Source: JBQCDV01 sp051960855 | GTDB taxonomy: Bacteria > Actinomycetota > Actinomycetes > JAJZTN01 | Length of the DNA: 20,632 nt | Assembly (NCBI GenBank): GCA_051960855.1 | Contig: JBQCDV010000073.1 | Coordinates: 1 to 20,632, forward strand | Direction of reading: 5' to 3' | In this document: positions 1 through 5,399 of the stretch, one piece after another | How positions within the stretch are numbered: the first letter of the stretch is position 1 | Layout: each line of letters starts with the position of its first letter | The notes under the pieces: generated by a model | Databases searched by the model: none | Told to the model about the DNA's origin: nothing | The model's input: only the letters and a program-made list of their open reading frames with translations | Made by a program: the position numbers and the translations under genes

Positions 1-313
1 CCAGTCGTGCGCCGAGGCGCGCCACGGTGGCGTCGCGGTAGTCGAGGACCTCGGGAAAGTTGTGCCCGGTGTCGACGTGCAGCAGCGGGAAGGGCAGTGG
101 GGCGGGTGCGAAGGCCTTGCGGGCCAGGTGCAGCATGACGATCGAGTCCTTGCCGCCGCTGAAGAGGAGCGCTGGCCGCTCGAGCTGGCCGACGACCTCG
201 CGGAAGACGTGCACGGCCTCGGACTCGAGCACCGCGAGCGGGTCCAGCGCACCCACCGACGGCTCGAACGGCGCAGCGTCGGTCCTGCCCGGAGCGAACG
301 CGAGCGTCGTCAT
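1..313 (-). CDS. cysD: Sulfate adenylyltransferase subunit 2 (CysD), N-terminal part, cut by window edge
   Basis: Small subunit of ATP sulfurylase, which with the GTPase CysN makes adenylylsulfate (APS) from sulfate and ATP in the cytoplasm. About 104 N-terminal residues are present; the gene runs off the left edge. The PP-loop SGGKDS, followed by IVMLHLARKAF and then PFPLLHVDTGHNFPEV and YRD, is the standard CysD signature. The ATG at 311-313 overlaps the cysC stop in an ATGA, so translation is probably coupled. It is the last visible gene of the minus-strand sulfate assimilation operon; cysN is expected next, outside the window. No anomalies are seen in the visible part. Confidence 0.95.
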   Translation of the reverse strand, partial: MTTLAFAPGRTDAAPFEPSVGALDPLAVLESEAVHVFREVVGQLERPALLFSGGKDSIVMLHLARKAFAPAPLPFPLLHVDTGHNFPEVLDYRDATVARLGARL

Positions 314-864
314 GCCAGCCCCCGAGCCACCAGCAGCGCGTGCAGGGCCGCGGCGCAGGCCTGCACCGACCGGTCCGCGGTGTCGAGTCTCAGGTCCGGT
401 GCGGTCGGCGGCTCGTAGGGGTCGTCGAGACCCGTGAGGCCGCGCAGCTCGCCGGCCCGCGCCTTGGCATAGAGACCCTTCACGTCCCGCAGCTCGCACA
501 CCTCGACCGGCGTCGCCACATGCACCTCGAGGTAGGGGAGCGCGGCCGCGGCGTGCACCCGGGCAACCTGCAGGCGGCCAGCCGCGTAGGGCGCGATCAC
601 GGGGACCAGCGCCAGGACGCCGTGCCGCGCGAGGGTCGCCGCCACCCATCCGACGCGCCGGACGTGCTGGTCGCGGTCGACGCGGTCGAAGCCCAGGTCC
701 GGCGACAGAGCGGCGCGCAGGTCGTCGCCGTCGAGGAGCTGGACGGGCCGTCCCTCGGCTCGCAGCCGTTCGGCGAGCGCGGTTGCGATCGTCGTCTTGC
801 CAGCGCCCGACAGCCCGGTCAGCCACACCGTGGCTCCCGACACGTGGGTCGTGGTGACAGTCAT
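310..864 (-). CDS. cysC: Adenylylsulfate (APS) kinase CysC
   Basis: Phosphorylates APS to PAPS with ATP. 184 residues, normal for a stand-alone APS kinase. The P-loop GLSGAGKT is at residues 17-24, DGDDLR at 46-50, and the C-terminal family block (EVCELRDVKGLYAKARAGEL, then TGLDDPYEPP) is intact. The usual ISPYR element reads IAPYAAGR, so the serine of that loop is replaced by alanine; I believe this is common in actinobacterial homologues. The start is the ATG at 862-864, sharing ATGA with the cysH stop. A longer in-frame reading to 1206 exists but lies inside cysH and has no CysC-like sequence. Its stop overlaps the cysD ATG in turn. Confidence 0.95.
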   Translation of the reverse strand: MTVTTTHVSGATVWLTGLSGAGKTTIATALAERLRAEGRPVQLLDGDDLRAALSPDLGFDRVDRDQHVRRVGWVAATLARHGVLALVPVIAPYAAGRLQVARVHAAAALPYLEVHVATPVEVCELRDVKGLYAKARAGELRGLTGLDDPYEPPTAPDLRLDTADRSVQACAAALHALLVARGLA

Positions 865-1544
865 GAGTGGATCCCGCATTCCGTCTTGGCGCGCCCGGCC
901 CATCGACCGGCGCGGGGGTCGTCGCCGGGCTGCACTGGGACAGTGCACGGCTGGCATCCGATGGAGGTGAAGCCCAGCTGCTGCAAGGGATTGACGAGGA
1001 CGGCGTGCTGCGCGACGTAGGCGTCGACGTCGTTCTGCGTCCAGCGTGCGAGCGGGCTGACTTTGACGAGGCCGCGTGTGGCATCCCACCCGACCACCGG
1101 CGTGCGCGCCCGGGACCTCGCCTCGTCGCGCCGGATACCGGTGGCCCAGGCCGCATACCCGGCGAGGGCGCGTTCGAGCGGCTCGACCTTGCGCAGAGCG
1201 CAGCACCGATCGGGGTCGCGCTCATAGAGCCGCGGCCCCTCAAGGACGTCCTGCTCATCGACTGACCGACGGGGCCGGACAGTTCGCACCCGAACGTTGT
1301 AGAGACCCTCGACAGCGTCGCGCGTTCCCAGGGTCTCGACGAAGTGATAGCCGGTGTCGAGGAACAGGACCTCCACTCCCGGCAGCACCGATGCCGCGAG
1401 ATGGGCAAGCACGCCGTCCGCCATCGAGGAGGTCACGACCAGGCGGTCGCCGAACTGACCGCCGGCCCACCGCAGGATGTCCTCCGCGGACGCATCCTCG
1501 AGCTCGCGCCCGGCACGCTCGGCCAGTGTCTGCCAGGTCCTCAT
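861..1544 (-). CDS. cysH: Phosphoadenylyl/adenylylsulfate reductase CysH, [4Fe-4S] type
   Basis: Reduces APS (or PAPS) to sulfite with thioredoxin or a similar thiol donor. 227 residues from the ATG at 1542-1544. The substrate-loop region VTSSMADGVLAHL is at residues 37-49 and FLDTGYHFVETL at 61-72. The cluster cysteines are Cys114-Cys115 (RCCALRKVEPL) and Cys197/Cys200 (GCQPC), and the C-terminal catalytic ECGIH has Cys223. The CC...CxxC set is known from the family to bind a [4Fe-4S] cluster and usually marks APS rather than PAPS reductases, although an APS kinase gene follows directly, so both substrates remain possible. Both ends overlap neighbours by 4 bases. A longer start at 1607 would read through the preceding small gene and is not preferred. 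Confidence 0.95.
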   Translation of the reverse strand: MRTWQTLAERAGRELEDASAEDILRWAGGQFGDRLVVTSSMADGVLAHLAASVLPGVEVLFLDTGYHFVETLGTRDAVEGLYNVRVRTVRPRRSVDEQDVLEGPRLYERDPDRCCALRKVEPLERALAGYAAWATGIRRDEARSRARTPVVGWDATRGLVKVSPLARWTQNDVDAYVAQHAVLVNPLQQLGFTSIGCQPCTVPVQPGDDPRAGRWAGRAKTECGIHS

Positions 1545-1687
1545 GCCGACACCTCCAGACCGAGCAGTCGCAACGAGAAGGCGCGGGTGCACGCCGTGCA
1601 GAGCCACTCGCCGTAGGTCGCACCATGCGGCCGGAGCCCCTCGTCTGCGCAGTAGGGGCAGTAGTAGGGGGCAGCGCGCTCACTCAT
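1541..1687 (-). CDS. Small zinc-ribbon-like CxxC protein between sulfite reductase and cysH
   Basis: A 48-residue frame that fits exactly between its neighbours. Its ATG (1685-1687) shares ATGA with the sulfite reductase stop, and its stop shares ATGA with the cysH start. It contains two cysteine pairs, CPYC at residues 10-13 and CTAC at 30-33, spaced like a zinc ribbon or a small redox or Fe-S knuckle. From memory, a short cysteine-rich protein sits in the same place in Streptomyces sulfate assimilation operons, and corynebacteria carry a small ferredoxin-like CysX in their operon; I cannot confirm orthology here. Tight coupling argues it is a real gene, possibly helping electron delivery to the reductase or metal or cluster handling. 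Function unknown. Confidence 0.85.
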   Translation of the reverse strand: MSERAAPYYCPYCADEGLRPHGATYGEWLCTACTRAFSLRLLGLEVSA

Positions 1688-3375
1688 CGCAGGTGCTCCT
1701 CGTCGGTGCGCGCGACCCAGGCGGAGAACCGCTCGCCGGCTTGGCGCTGTGCGAGGAAGCGGCGCACCAACTGCTCGACGTAGTCCGGCAGGGCTTCGGC
1801 CGTGACCTTGTGACCGCGCAGCTTCCGTCCGAAGCCGCCGTCGAGCCCGAGCCCACCGCCCAGGTGCACCTGGAAGCCCTCGACCTGGCGGCCCTCGTCG
1901 TCACGCACGATCTGGCCCTTGAGTCCGATGTCGGCGACCTGGATGCGCGCGCACGAGTTGGGACAGCCGTTGAGGTGGATGGACAGCGGCTCGTCCAGCT
2001 CGGGCAGCCGGCGCTCGATCTCCTGCACCAGCTGCGCAGCCCGGCCCTTCGTCTCGACGATCGCCAGCTTGCAGAACTCGATCCCGGTGCATGCCATGAC
2101 ACCGCGGCGCACGTTGCTCGGGTGCGTGGGAAGGCCGAGGTCGGCGAGCGCAGCCGTCAAGGAGTCCAGCTGCGCCTCCTCGACGTCGAGCACCAGCAGC
2201 TTCTGGAACGGTGTCGTCCGCACCCGCCGCGAGCCGTGGGCCTCGACGACGTCGGCCAGCTGCCCGAGCAGAGTGCCGCTCACCCGCCCGGCGATCGGAG
2301 CCGCGCCGACGTAGTAGCGGCCGTCCTTCTGCGGGTGCACGCCGACGTGGTCACCCTCGAACGGCGGACGGGGTGGCGGCGGTGGGCCGTCGGCGAGCCG
2401 TCGATGGAGGTACTCCGTCTCCAGCACCTCGCGGAATCGCTCGACACCCCAGTCGGCAATGAGGAACTTCAGCCGCGCCCGGTTGCGCAGCCGCCGGTAC
2501 CCGTAGTCGCGGAAGATCCCCGTGACGCCAGCCCAGACCTCGGGTACCTCCTCGAGCGGGACCCAGGCTCCGATCCGCTTGGCCAGCGCCGGATTGGTCG
2601 ACAGGCCGCCGCCCACCCAGACATCGAAGCCTGGGCCCAGCTGAGGGTGCACGACACCGACGAAGGCGACGTCGTTGGCCTCGTGGACGACGTCGCCGCT
2701 TGGCGAGCCGCTGACCGCGGTCTTGAACTTGCGCGGCAGGTTGGAAAACTCCGGCGAGCCGATCCAGCGACGGGAGATCTCCTCGACTGCCCAGCTGCCG
2801 TCGATCACCTCGTCCGCGGCGATGCCGGCCACAGGCGATCCAAGGACGACGCGGGGGCAGTCTCCGCACGCCTCCGTCGTGCTCAGGCCCACCGACTCCA
2901 GCCGGCGCCAGATCTCCGGCACGTCCTCGATGCGCACCCAGTGCAGTTGGATGTTCTGCCGGTCGGTGATGTCGGCGGTGTCGCGTGCGAAGTCCTTGCT
3001 GACGCTCGCAATCGTCCGCAGCTGGTCGAGGTTCAGCTGGCCGCCATCCAGTCGCACGCGGAGCATGAAGTACTCGTCGTCGAGCTCGTGCGGCTCGAGC
3101 ACGGCGGTCCGGCCACCGTCGATTCCTGGGCGCCGCTGCGTGTACAGCCCCCACCAGCGGAAGCGGCCGCGGAGGTCCGACGGGTCGATGGATGCGAAGC
3201 CCCGCTTGGCGTAGATCGCCTCTATCCGCGCGCGGACGTTGAGTCCGTCGTCGTCCCGCTTGAGACGCTCGTTGCCGTTGAGTGGCTCGCGCTGCCCCAG
3301 CGCCCATTGCCCCTCGTCACTGCTGGCTCGTCCGCGCGAGGACGCACGTGGCGCATCGATGGTGGTGTCAGTCAT
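1684..3375 (-). CDS. sir: Ferredoxin-dependent assimilatory sulfite reductase (SirA/NirA family)
   Basis: Six-electron reduction of sulfite to sulfide using siroheme and a [4Fe-4S] cluster. 563 residues. The cluster ligands are Cys429 and Cys435 (CTGIEFC) and Cys471 and Cys475 (CPNSC), the canonical Cx5C...Cx3C. Tyr78 (GLYTQR) and Cys170 (EACGD) are 92 residues apart, matching the Tyr69-Cys161 covalent pair I recall from the Mycobacterium tuberculosis sulfite reductase NirA. With the cysH/C/D context this favours sulfite over nitrite as substrate. The start is the ATG at 3373-3375, preceded by AAGGGA about 6 bases upstream; an in-frame ATG at 3399 lacks this spacing. It is the first gene of the operon and lies about 50 bases downstream of a SAM-IV riboswitch. 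Confidence 0.95.
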   Translation of the reverse strand: MTDTTIDAPRASSRGRASSDEGQWALGQREPLNGNERLKRDDDGLNVRARIEAIYAKRGFASIDPSDLRGRFRWWGLYTQRRPGIDGGRTAVLEPHELDDEYFMLRVRLDGGQLNLDQLRTIASVSKDFARDTADITDRQNIQLHWVRIEDVPEIWRRLESVGLSTTEACGDCPRVVLGSPVAGIAADEVIDGSWAVEEISRRWIGSPEFSNLPRKFKTAVSGSPSGDVVHEANDVAFVGVVHPQLGPGFDVWVGGGLSTNPALAKRIGAWVPLEEVPEVWAGVTGIFRDYGYRRLRNRARLKFLIADWGVERFREVLETEYLHRRLADGPPPPPRPPFEGDHVGVHPQKDGRYYVGAAPIAGRVSGTLLGQLADVVEAHGSRRVRTTPFQKLLVLDVEEAQLDSLTAALADLGLPTHPSNVRRGVMACTGIEFCKLAIVETKGRAAQLVQEIERRLPELDEPLSIHLNGCPNSCARIQVADIGLKGQIVRDDEGRQVEGFQVHLGGGLGLDGGFGRKLRGHKVTAEALPDYVEQLVRRFLAQRQAGERFSAWVARTDEEHLR

Positions 3376-3397
3376 GGGATTTCCCTTGCAGGACATC

Positions 3398-3426
3398 AAA
3401 AGGCGCCGTCCACACGGGGGAGCGCC
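3398..3426 (-). terminator. Possible intrinsic terminator after the SAM-IV aptamer
   Basis: On the minus strand a GGCGC-TCC arm (3426-3419) can pair with GGA-cg-GCGCC (3411-3402), followed immediately by TTTT (3401-3398). It lies between the riboswitch pseudoknot strand and the sulfite reductase ATG. It could be the expression platform (termination when SAM is bound) or a modest leader hairpin; the short T-run makes termination uncertain. Confidence 0.45.
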
Positions 3427-3427
3427 A

Positions 3428-3540
3428 CACGCTTGCCTACCGGCGGCTGCCGGTCGACCTGGTCCTCACCCGGGGCACCCCACCGTGGTGGAGGGTTGCC
3501 GGCCAGCGAGCCGGGGCTTCGCGCTGGCGCTCATGACCTG
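3428..3540 (-). promoter_or_regulatory. SAM-IV riboswitch controlling the sulfite reductase operon
   Basis: The minus strand matches the SAM-IV aptamer (a SAM-I-like core with a different peripheral architecture, known from actinobacteria upstream of sulfur genes). Visible elements in 5' to 3' order: P1 arm GGTC at 3538-3535; AGCGCCAGCG-type stem with AAGCCCCGGCT; the invariant core CCGGCAACCCTCC around 3489-3503; GGTGGGGTGCCCCGGG; the closing P1 arm GACC at 3464-3461; a perfect hairpin ACCGGC-agcc-GCCGGT at 3454-3439; and the downstream pseudoknot strand GGCAAGC at 3437-3431. I recognise it from the published Mycobacterium SAM-IV sequence, to which the core is nearly identical. High SAM is expected to lower expression of the operon. 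Confidence 0.93.
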
Positions 3541-3547
3541 GACCGGG

Positions 3548-3577
3548 ACGCTAGTGCGGCCCGCCGCTCTGTGTCAC
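3548..3577 (-). promoter_or_regulatory. Predicted promoter of the sulfite reductase operon
   Basis: On the minus strand GTGACA (3577-3572), an 18-base spacer and TAGCGT (3553-3548) form a housekeeping-type promoter. The expected start of transcription, about 3541, falls exactly at the first base pair of the SAM-IV aptamer, which supports both calls. Confidence 0.6.
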
Positions 3578-3601
3578 GTCGTGAGCTGAATGTCTCGAAA
3601 T

Positions 3602-3624
3602 ACAAGACGCTTCGGACATCTTGT
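3602..3624. promoter_or_regulatory. Inverted repeat between the two divergent sulfur promoters
   Basis: ACAAGA (3602-3607) and TCTTGT (3619-3624) are perfect 6-base arms separated by 11 bases. The dyad lies between the minus-strand -35 (3572-3577) and touches the plus-strand -35 (3624-3629). It is placed to bind one regulator acting on both units; the regulator is not in the window and the site is inferred from symmetry only. Confidence 0.4.
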
Positions 3625-3652
3625 TGACGCATTTCCGTACGTCACTGATGCT
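3624..3652 (+). promoter_or_regulatory. Predicted promoter giving a leaderless leader-peptide mRNA
   Basis: TTGACG (3624-3629), a 17-base spacer and GATGCT (3647-3652). The -35 is good and the -10 weak. Six bases after the -10 comes the ATG at 3659, so transcription would begin at or next to the start codon, as in the leaderless cysteine leader peptides described in mycobacteria. Confidence 0.5.
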
Positions 3653-3658
3653 CGAGCC

Positions 3659-3757
3659 ATGTCTGCGACCTCTGCCGTGGCGCTCACCCGCCGCCTGCAC
3701 GTCGACCTGATGCGCTGCGCCGGCTGCTGCATGTGCGCTGGCCTCGCCATCAGCTGA
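3659..3757 (+). CDS. Cysteine-rich leader peptide (attenuator) of the TauE/SafE gene
   Basis: A 32-residue frame, too short for ordinary gene calling. It carries the actinobacterial leader-peptide motif LTRRLHVDLMR at residues 9-19, followed directly by a cysteine cluster CAGCCMC (Cys20, 23, 24, 26). The family is annotated as putative leader peptide upstream of sulfur genes in many actinomycetes, and polycysteine leader ORFs are known in mycobacteria to attenuate downstream genes according to cysteine supply. The stop is 45 bases before the permease start. The codons for Cys23-Cys24 (GCTGCTG, 3723-3729) are perfectly complementary to CAGCAGC at 3786-3792, right next to the permease ribosome-binding site. 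A ribosome slowed at these codons would therefore change the structure of the leader. Confidence 0.85.
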   Translation: MSATSAVALTRRLHVDLMRCAGCCMCAGLAIS

Positions 3758-3765
3758 CGCAGACT

Positions 3766-3796
3766 CCTTGCGCCCATCCGGCGCCCAGCAGCAAGG
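3766..3796 (+). promoter_or_regulatory. RBS-masking hairpin before the TauE/SafE gene
   Basis: CCTTGC (3766-3771) is complementary to GCAAGG (3791-3796), which contains the AAGG that serves the GTG start at 3803. The pairing would hide the ribosome-binding site. It competes for 3791-3792 with the alternative pairing to the leader-peptide cysteine codons at 3723-3729. Which state is ON cannot be decided by eye. Confidence 0.55.
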
Positions 3797-3802
3797 CTCT
3801 CC

Positions 3803-4720
3803 GTGGATCTCCTGCATCTTCACGTCCTCTTTCTCGATGTCTCCTTGGCCGCGTCCGGGCTTGTCGTCGGTCTTATAGTCGGCTTGACGGGAATGGGCGG
3901 TGGCGCACTGCTCACCCCGCTGCTCGTCCTCGTCTTCGGGGTACCACCGCTAGCGGCGGTGAGCAGCGACCTCGTCACGTCTCTCGTGATGAAGCCCGTG
4001 GGAGCCGTGGTTCACCTGCGACACGGCAGCGTGGAGCGCGAGCTGGTCCGGTGGCTGGCATGTGGGTCCGTCCCCGCGGCATGTGCGGGTGCGCTGCTCG
4101 CGGGTGCGCTCCTCCGGGGTCCGACCCAGCAGTCGCTGCTGAAGCTGGGCATCGGAGTGTTGCTGCTGGCAAGCCTGGCGGCCACGGTTGCGCGCCTCGC
4201 CCTTCAGCGGCGCCGAGGCGACACCGCCCCTCACGACGGCGGCGACCAGCTGCTACCTCTGCCCGGACGCACCATCGCGATTGGCGCTGTCGGCGGACTG
4301 CTCGTGGGCCTCACCAGCGTCGGCGCGGGATCACTGATCATCGCCATGCTCGCTGTTGCGTATCCCCGGGCGAGTCCGGGCCGGCTGGTCGGAACCGACA
4401 TCGTGCAGGCCATCCCTCTGGTGGGCGCCGCCGCTCTCGGGCACCTGCTCGTCGGCGACGTGCACCTGACGGTGACGGCGTCACTGCTCGTCGGTGCGCT
4501 GCCAGGGGTCTACCTCGGCGCCCAGCTCTCCACCGGGGCGCCGGCGAGGGCGGTGCGCCCCCTGGTCGCCGCAGTCCTCGCCGCGTCAGCCCTCGCGCTG
4601 CTGCAGACCCCGCCGGCCTGGGTGATCCCGGCGGCGGTCGCGGTGTCGCTGCTCGTGACGTACCTCGGTCGCACCCCGCCCGCCGCGACTCTCCTGCTGT
4701 CGCCAGACGCAAGAAGGTAA
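3803..4720 (+). CDS. TauE/SafE-family membrane permease, probable sulfite or other sulfur-anion transporter
   Basis: 305 residues, hydrophobic throughout, with about eight or nine membrane segments and two inverted halves. Each half starts with the family glycine-rich motif: GLTGMGGGALLTPLLV near residue 28 and GLTSVGAGSLIIAMLA near residue 169. The halves are joined by a basic/acidic loop (LQRRRGDTAPHDGGDQ) near residues 134-149. TauE/SafE proteins (DUF81) move sulfite, sulfoacetate or related anions; direction cannot be told from sequence. The start is GTG at 3803 with AAGG 6 bases upstream. Position next to sulfate reduction genes and behind a cysteine leader peptide supports a sulfur role, either export of toxic sulfite or import of a sulfur source. 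No partner gene follows closely. Confidence 0.85.
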   Translation: MDLLHLHVLFLDVSLAASGLVVGLIVGLTGMGGGALLTPLLVLVFGVPPLAAVSSDLVTSLVMKPVGAVVHLRHGSVERELVRWLACGSVPAACAGALLAGALLRGPTQQSLLKLGIGVLLLASLAATVARLALQRRRGDTAPHDGGDQLLPLPGRTIAIGAVGGLLVGLTSVGAGSLIIAMLAVAYPRASPGRLVGTDIVQAIPLVGAAALGHLLVGDVHLTVTASLLVGALPGVYLGAQLSTGAPARAVRPLVAAVLAASALALLQTPPAWVIPAAVAVSLLVTYLGRTPPAATLLLSPDARR

Positions 4721-4740
4721 AGACATCGTCAAGTAATGGC

Positions 4741-4769
4741 TTGGCTTTGCCCTTCTTGTCGCGTAGCCT
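4741..4769 (+). promoter_or_regulatory. Predicted promoter, leaderless geometry
   Basis: TTGGCT (4741-4746), a 17-base spacer and TAGCCT (4764-4769), followed after six bases by the ATG at 4776. This fits the actinobacterial TANNNT -10 at leaderless distance and could also drive the DksA-like/MreB-like pair downstream. Confidence 0.45.
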
Positions 4770-4775
4770 CCCCTC

Positions 4776-4946
4776 ATGACCGGGACCCCTGACGCTGCGG
4801 CGCGAGCAGCCGTGCGCCGTCAGGCACAGTGGCGTCCCGCCTTCCGCCCGTCGTCTCAGCTGGAGGCGATCGTGACGCCCCAGCCACCCGGTCGGCATCG
4901 TCTCGCCGCCGTGCGGACGGTGGCCGGGTCTCTGACACGGGCGTAG
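4776..4946 (+). CDS. Possible small protein of 56 residues, unknown
   Basis: A frame from ATG 4776 to TAG 4946 with no SD sequence but a well-placed -10 (TAGCCT) six bases before the ATG, so it could be translated leaderlessly. It is rich in Ala and Arg, with no cysteine and no membrane segment. Roughly three quarters of its codons end in G or C, lower than in the sure genes around it, which weakens the case. It lies on the same strand 116 bases ahead of the DksA-like gene and might be a leader or small regulator, or not a gene at all. Confidence 0.3.
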   Translation: MTGTPDAAARAAVRRQAQWRPAFRPSSQLEAIVTPQPPGRHRLAAVRTVAGSLTRA

Positions 4947-5062
4947 CTCCCCCTCGCGGAGCGCTCGCCTTCCGGTCGGCTCCCGGCATTCCCGCTCTTT
5001 CCTCGTCCTGTCTGACGTCATCGCACCTGACAGGACCGTCCCCCCTTCCCCCGGAGGTCCTC

Positions 5063-5392
5063 ATGACTCTCGCCCCCGTACCCACCGACCTCTCCGTCCA
5101 GGAGCTCGTCCGCCTCCGCCGCGTCCTCGAGGAGTGCCGACGGGAGCGGCAGGCCCAGCTGCAGGCCTTGACCGCGACCCCCCTGAACGACGAGGCCTCC
5201 CCCGTCGCCGTGGCCCACGCGAACGCCGTTCGGGAGGTGCTCGATCAGATCGAGCGCGCAATGGCACGCATCGAGGACGGCAGCTACGGCCGGTGCACCT
5301 ACTGCGCCGACGCGATCCCCCTCGCGCGACTGGAGCTGCTGCCCTTCACTGACGGCTGCGTGAGCTGCCGTCGCCGCCTCGCGGAAAGGTGA
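5063..5392 (+). CDS. DksA/TraR-family C4 zinc-finger protein
   Basis: 109 residues. An N-terminal helical hairpin (about residues 12-70, charged, coiled-coil-like) precedes a C4 zinc finger with Cys78/Cys81 (CTYC) and Cys99/Cys102 (CVSC), the layout of DksA/TraR proteins that enter the RNA polymerase secondary channel. The coil tip reads LNDEAS instead of the DxxDxA of E. coli DksA, so activity like that of DksA, with or without ppGpp, is not assured. The start is the ATG at 5063 after GGAGGTCCTC, a strong RBS; a longer frame upstream is low-complexity and is rejected. Seven bases separate it from the MreB-like gene, so the two are probably co-transcribed. Confidence 0.88.
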   Translation: MTLAPVPTDLSVQELVRLRRVLEECRRERQAQLQALTATPLNDEASPVAVAHANAVREVLDQIERAMARIEDGSYGRCTYCADAIPLARLELLPFTDGCVSCRRRLAER

Positions 5393-5399
5393 GGCGGCG

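Larger units (their letters stand above)
4721..5062 (+). other. Intergenic region before the DksA-like gene
   Basis: 342 bases between the permease stop and the DksA-like ATG. It holds a possible leaderless 56-residue frame with its own promoter (separate entries). The last 115 bases hold no recognisable feature other than the strong RBS GGAGG just before 5063. AAGAAGG at the permease end and CCTTCTT at 4751-4757 are complementary but 33 bases apart, so I do not call a terminator. Confidence 0.5.

Noticed and set aside
861..1206. N-terminal extension of cysC up to 1206
   Set aside because: Lies wholly within cysH in another frame, is Arg-rich without similarity, and the ATG at 864 gives the normal APS kinase length and an ATGA junction.
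1684..3375. Nitrite reductase reading of the siroheme enzyme
   Set aside because: Family members may reduce nitrite and narI is in the window, but the gene heads the sulfate operon under a SAM riboswitch and keeps the Tyr/Cys pair of NirA sulfite reductase.
1477..3627. 716-residue plus-strand open frame
   Set aside because: It is antisense to cysH, the small CxxC gene and the sulfite reductase, all of which have clear family motifs. Long antisense frames are expected at this G+C content and this one resembles no family.
4711..4757. Terminator from AAGAAGG and CCTTCTT after the permease
   Set aside because: The loop would be 33 bases and no T-run follows; chance complementarity is as likely.
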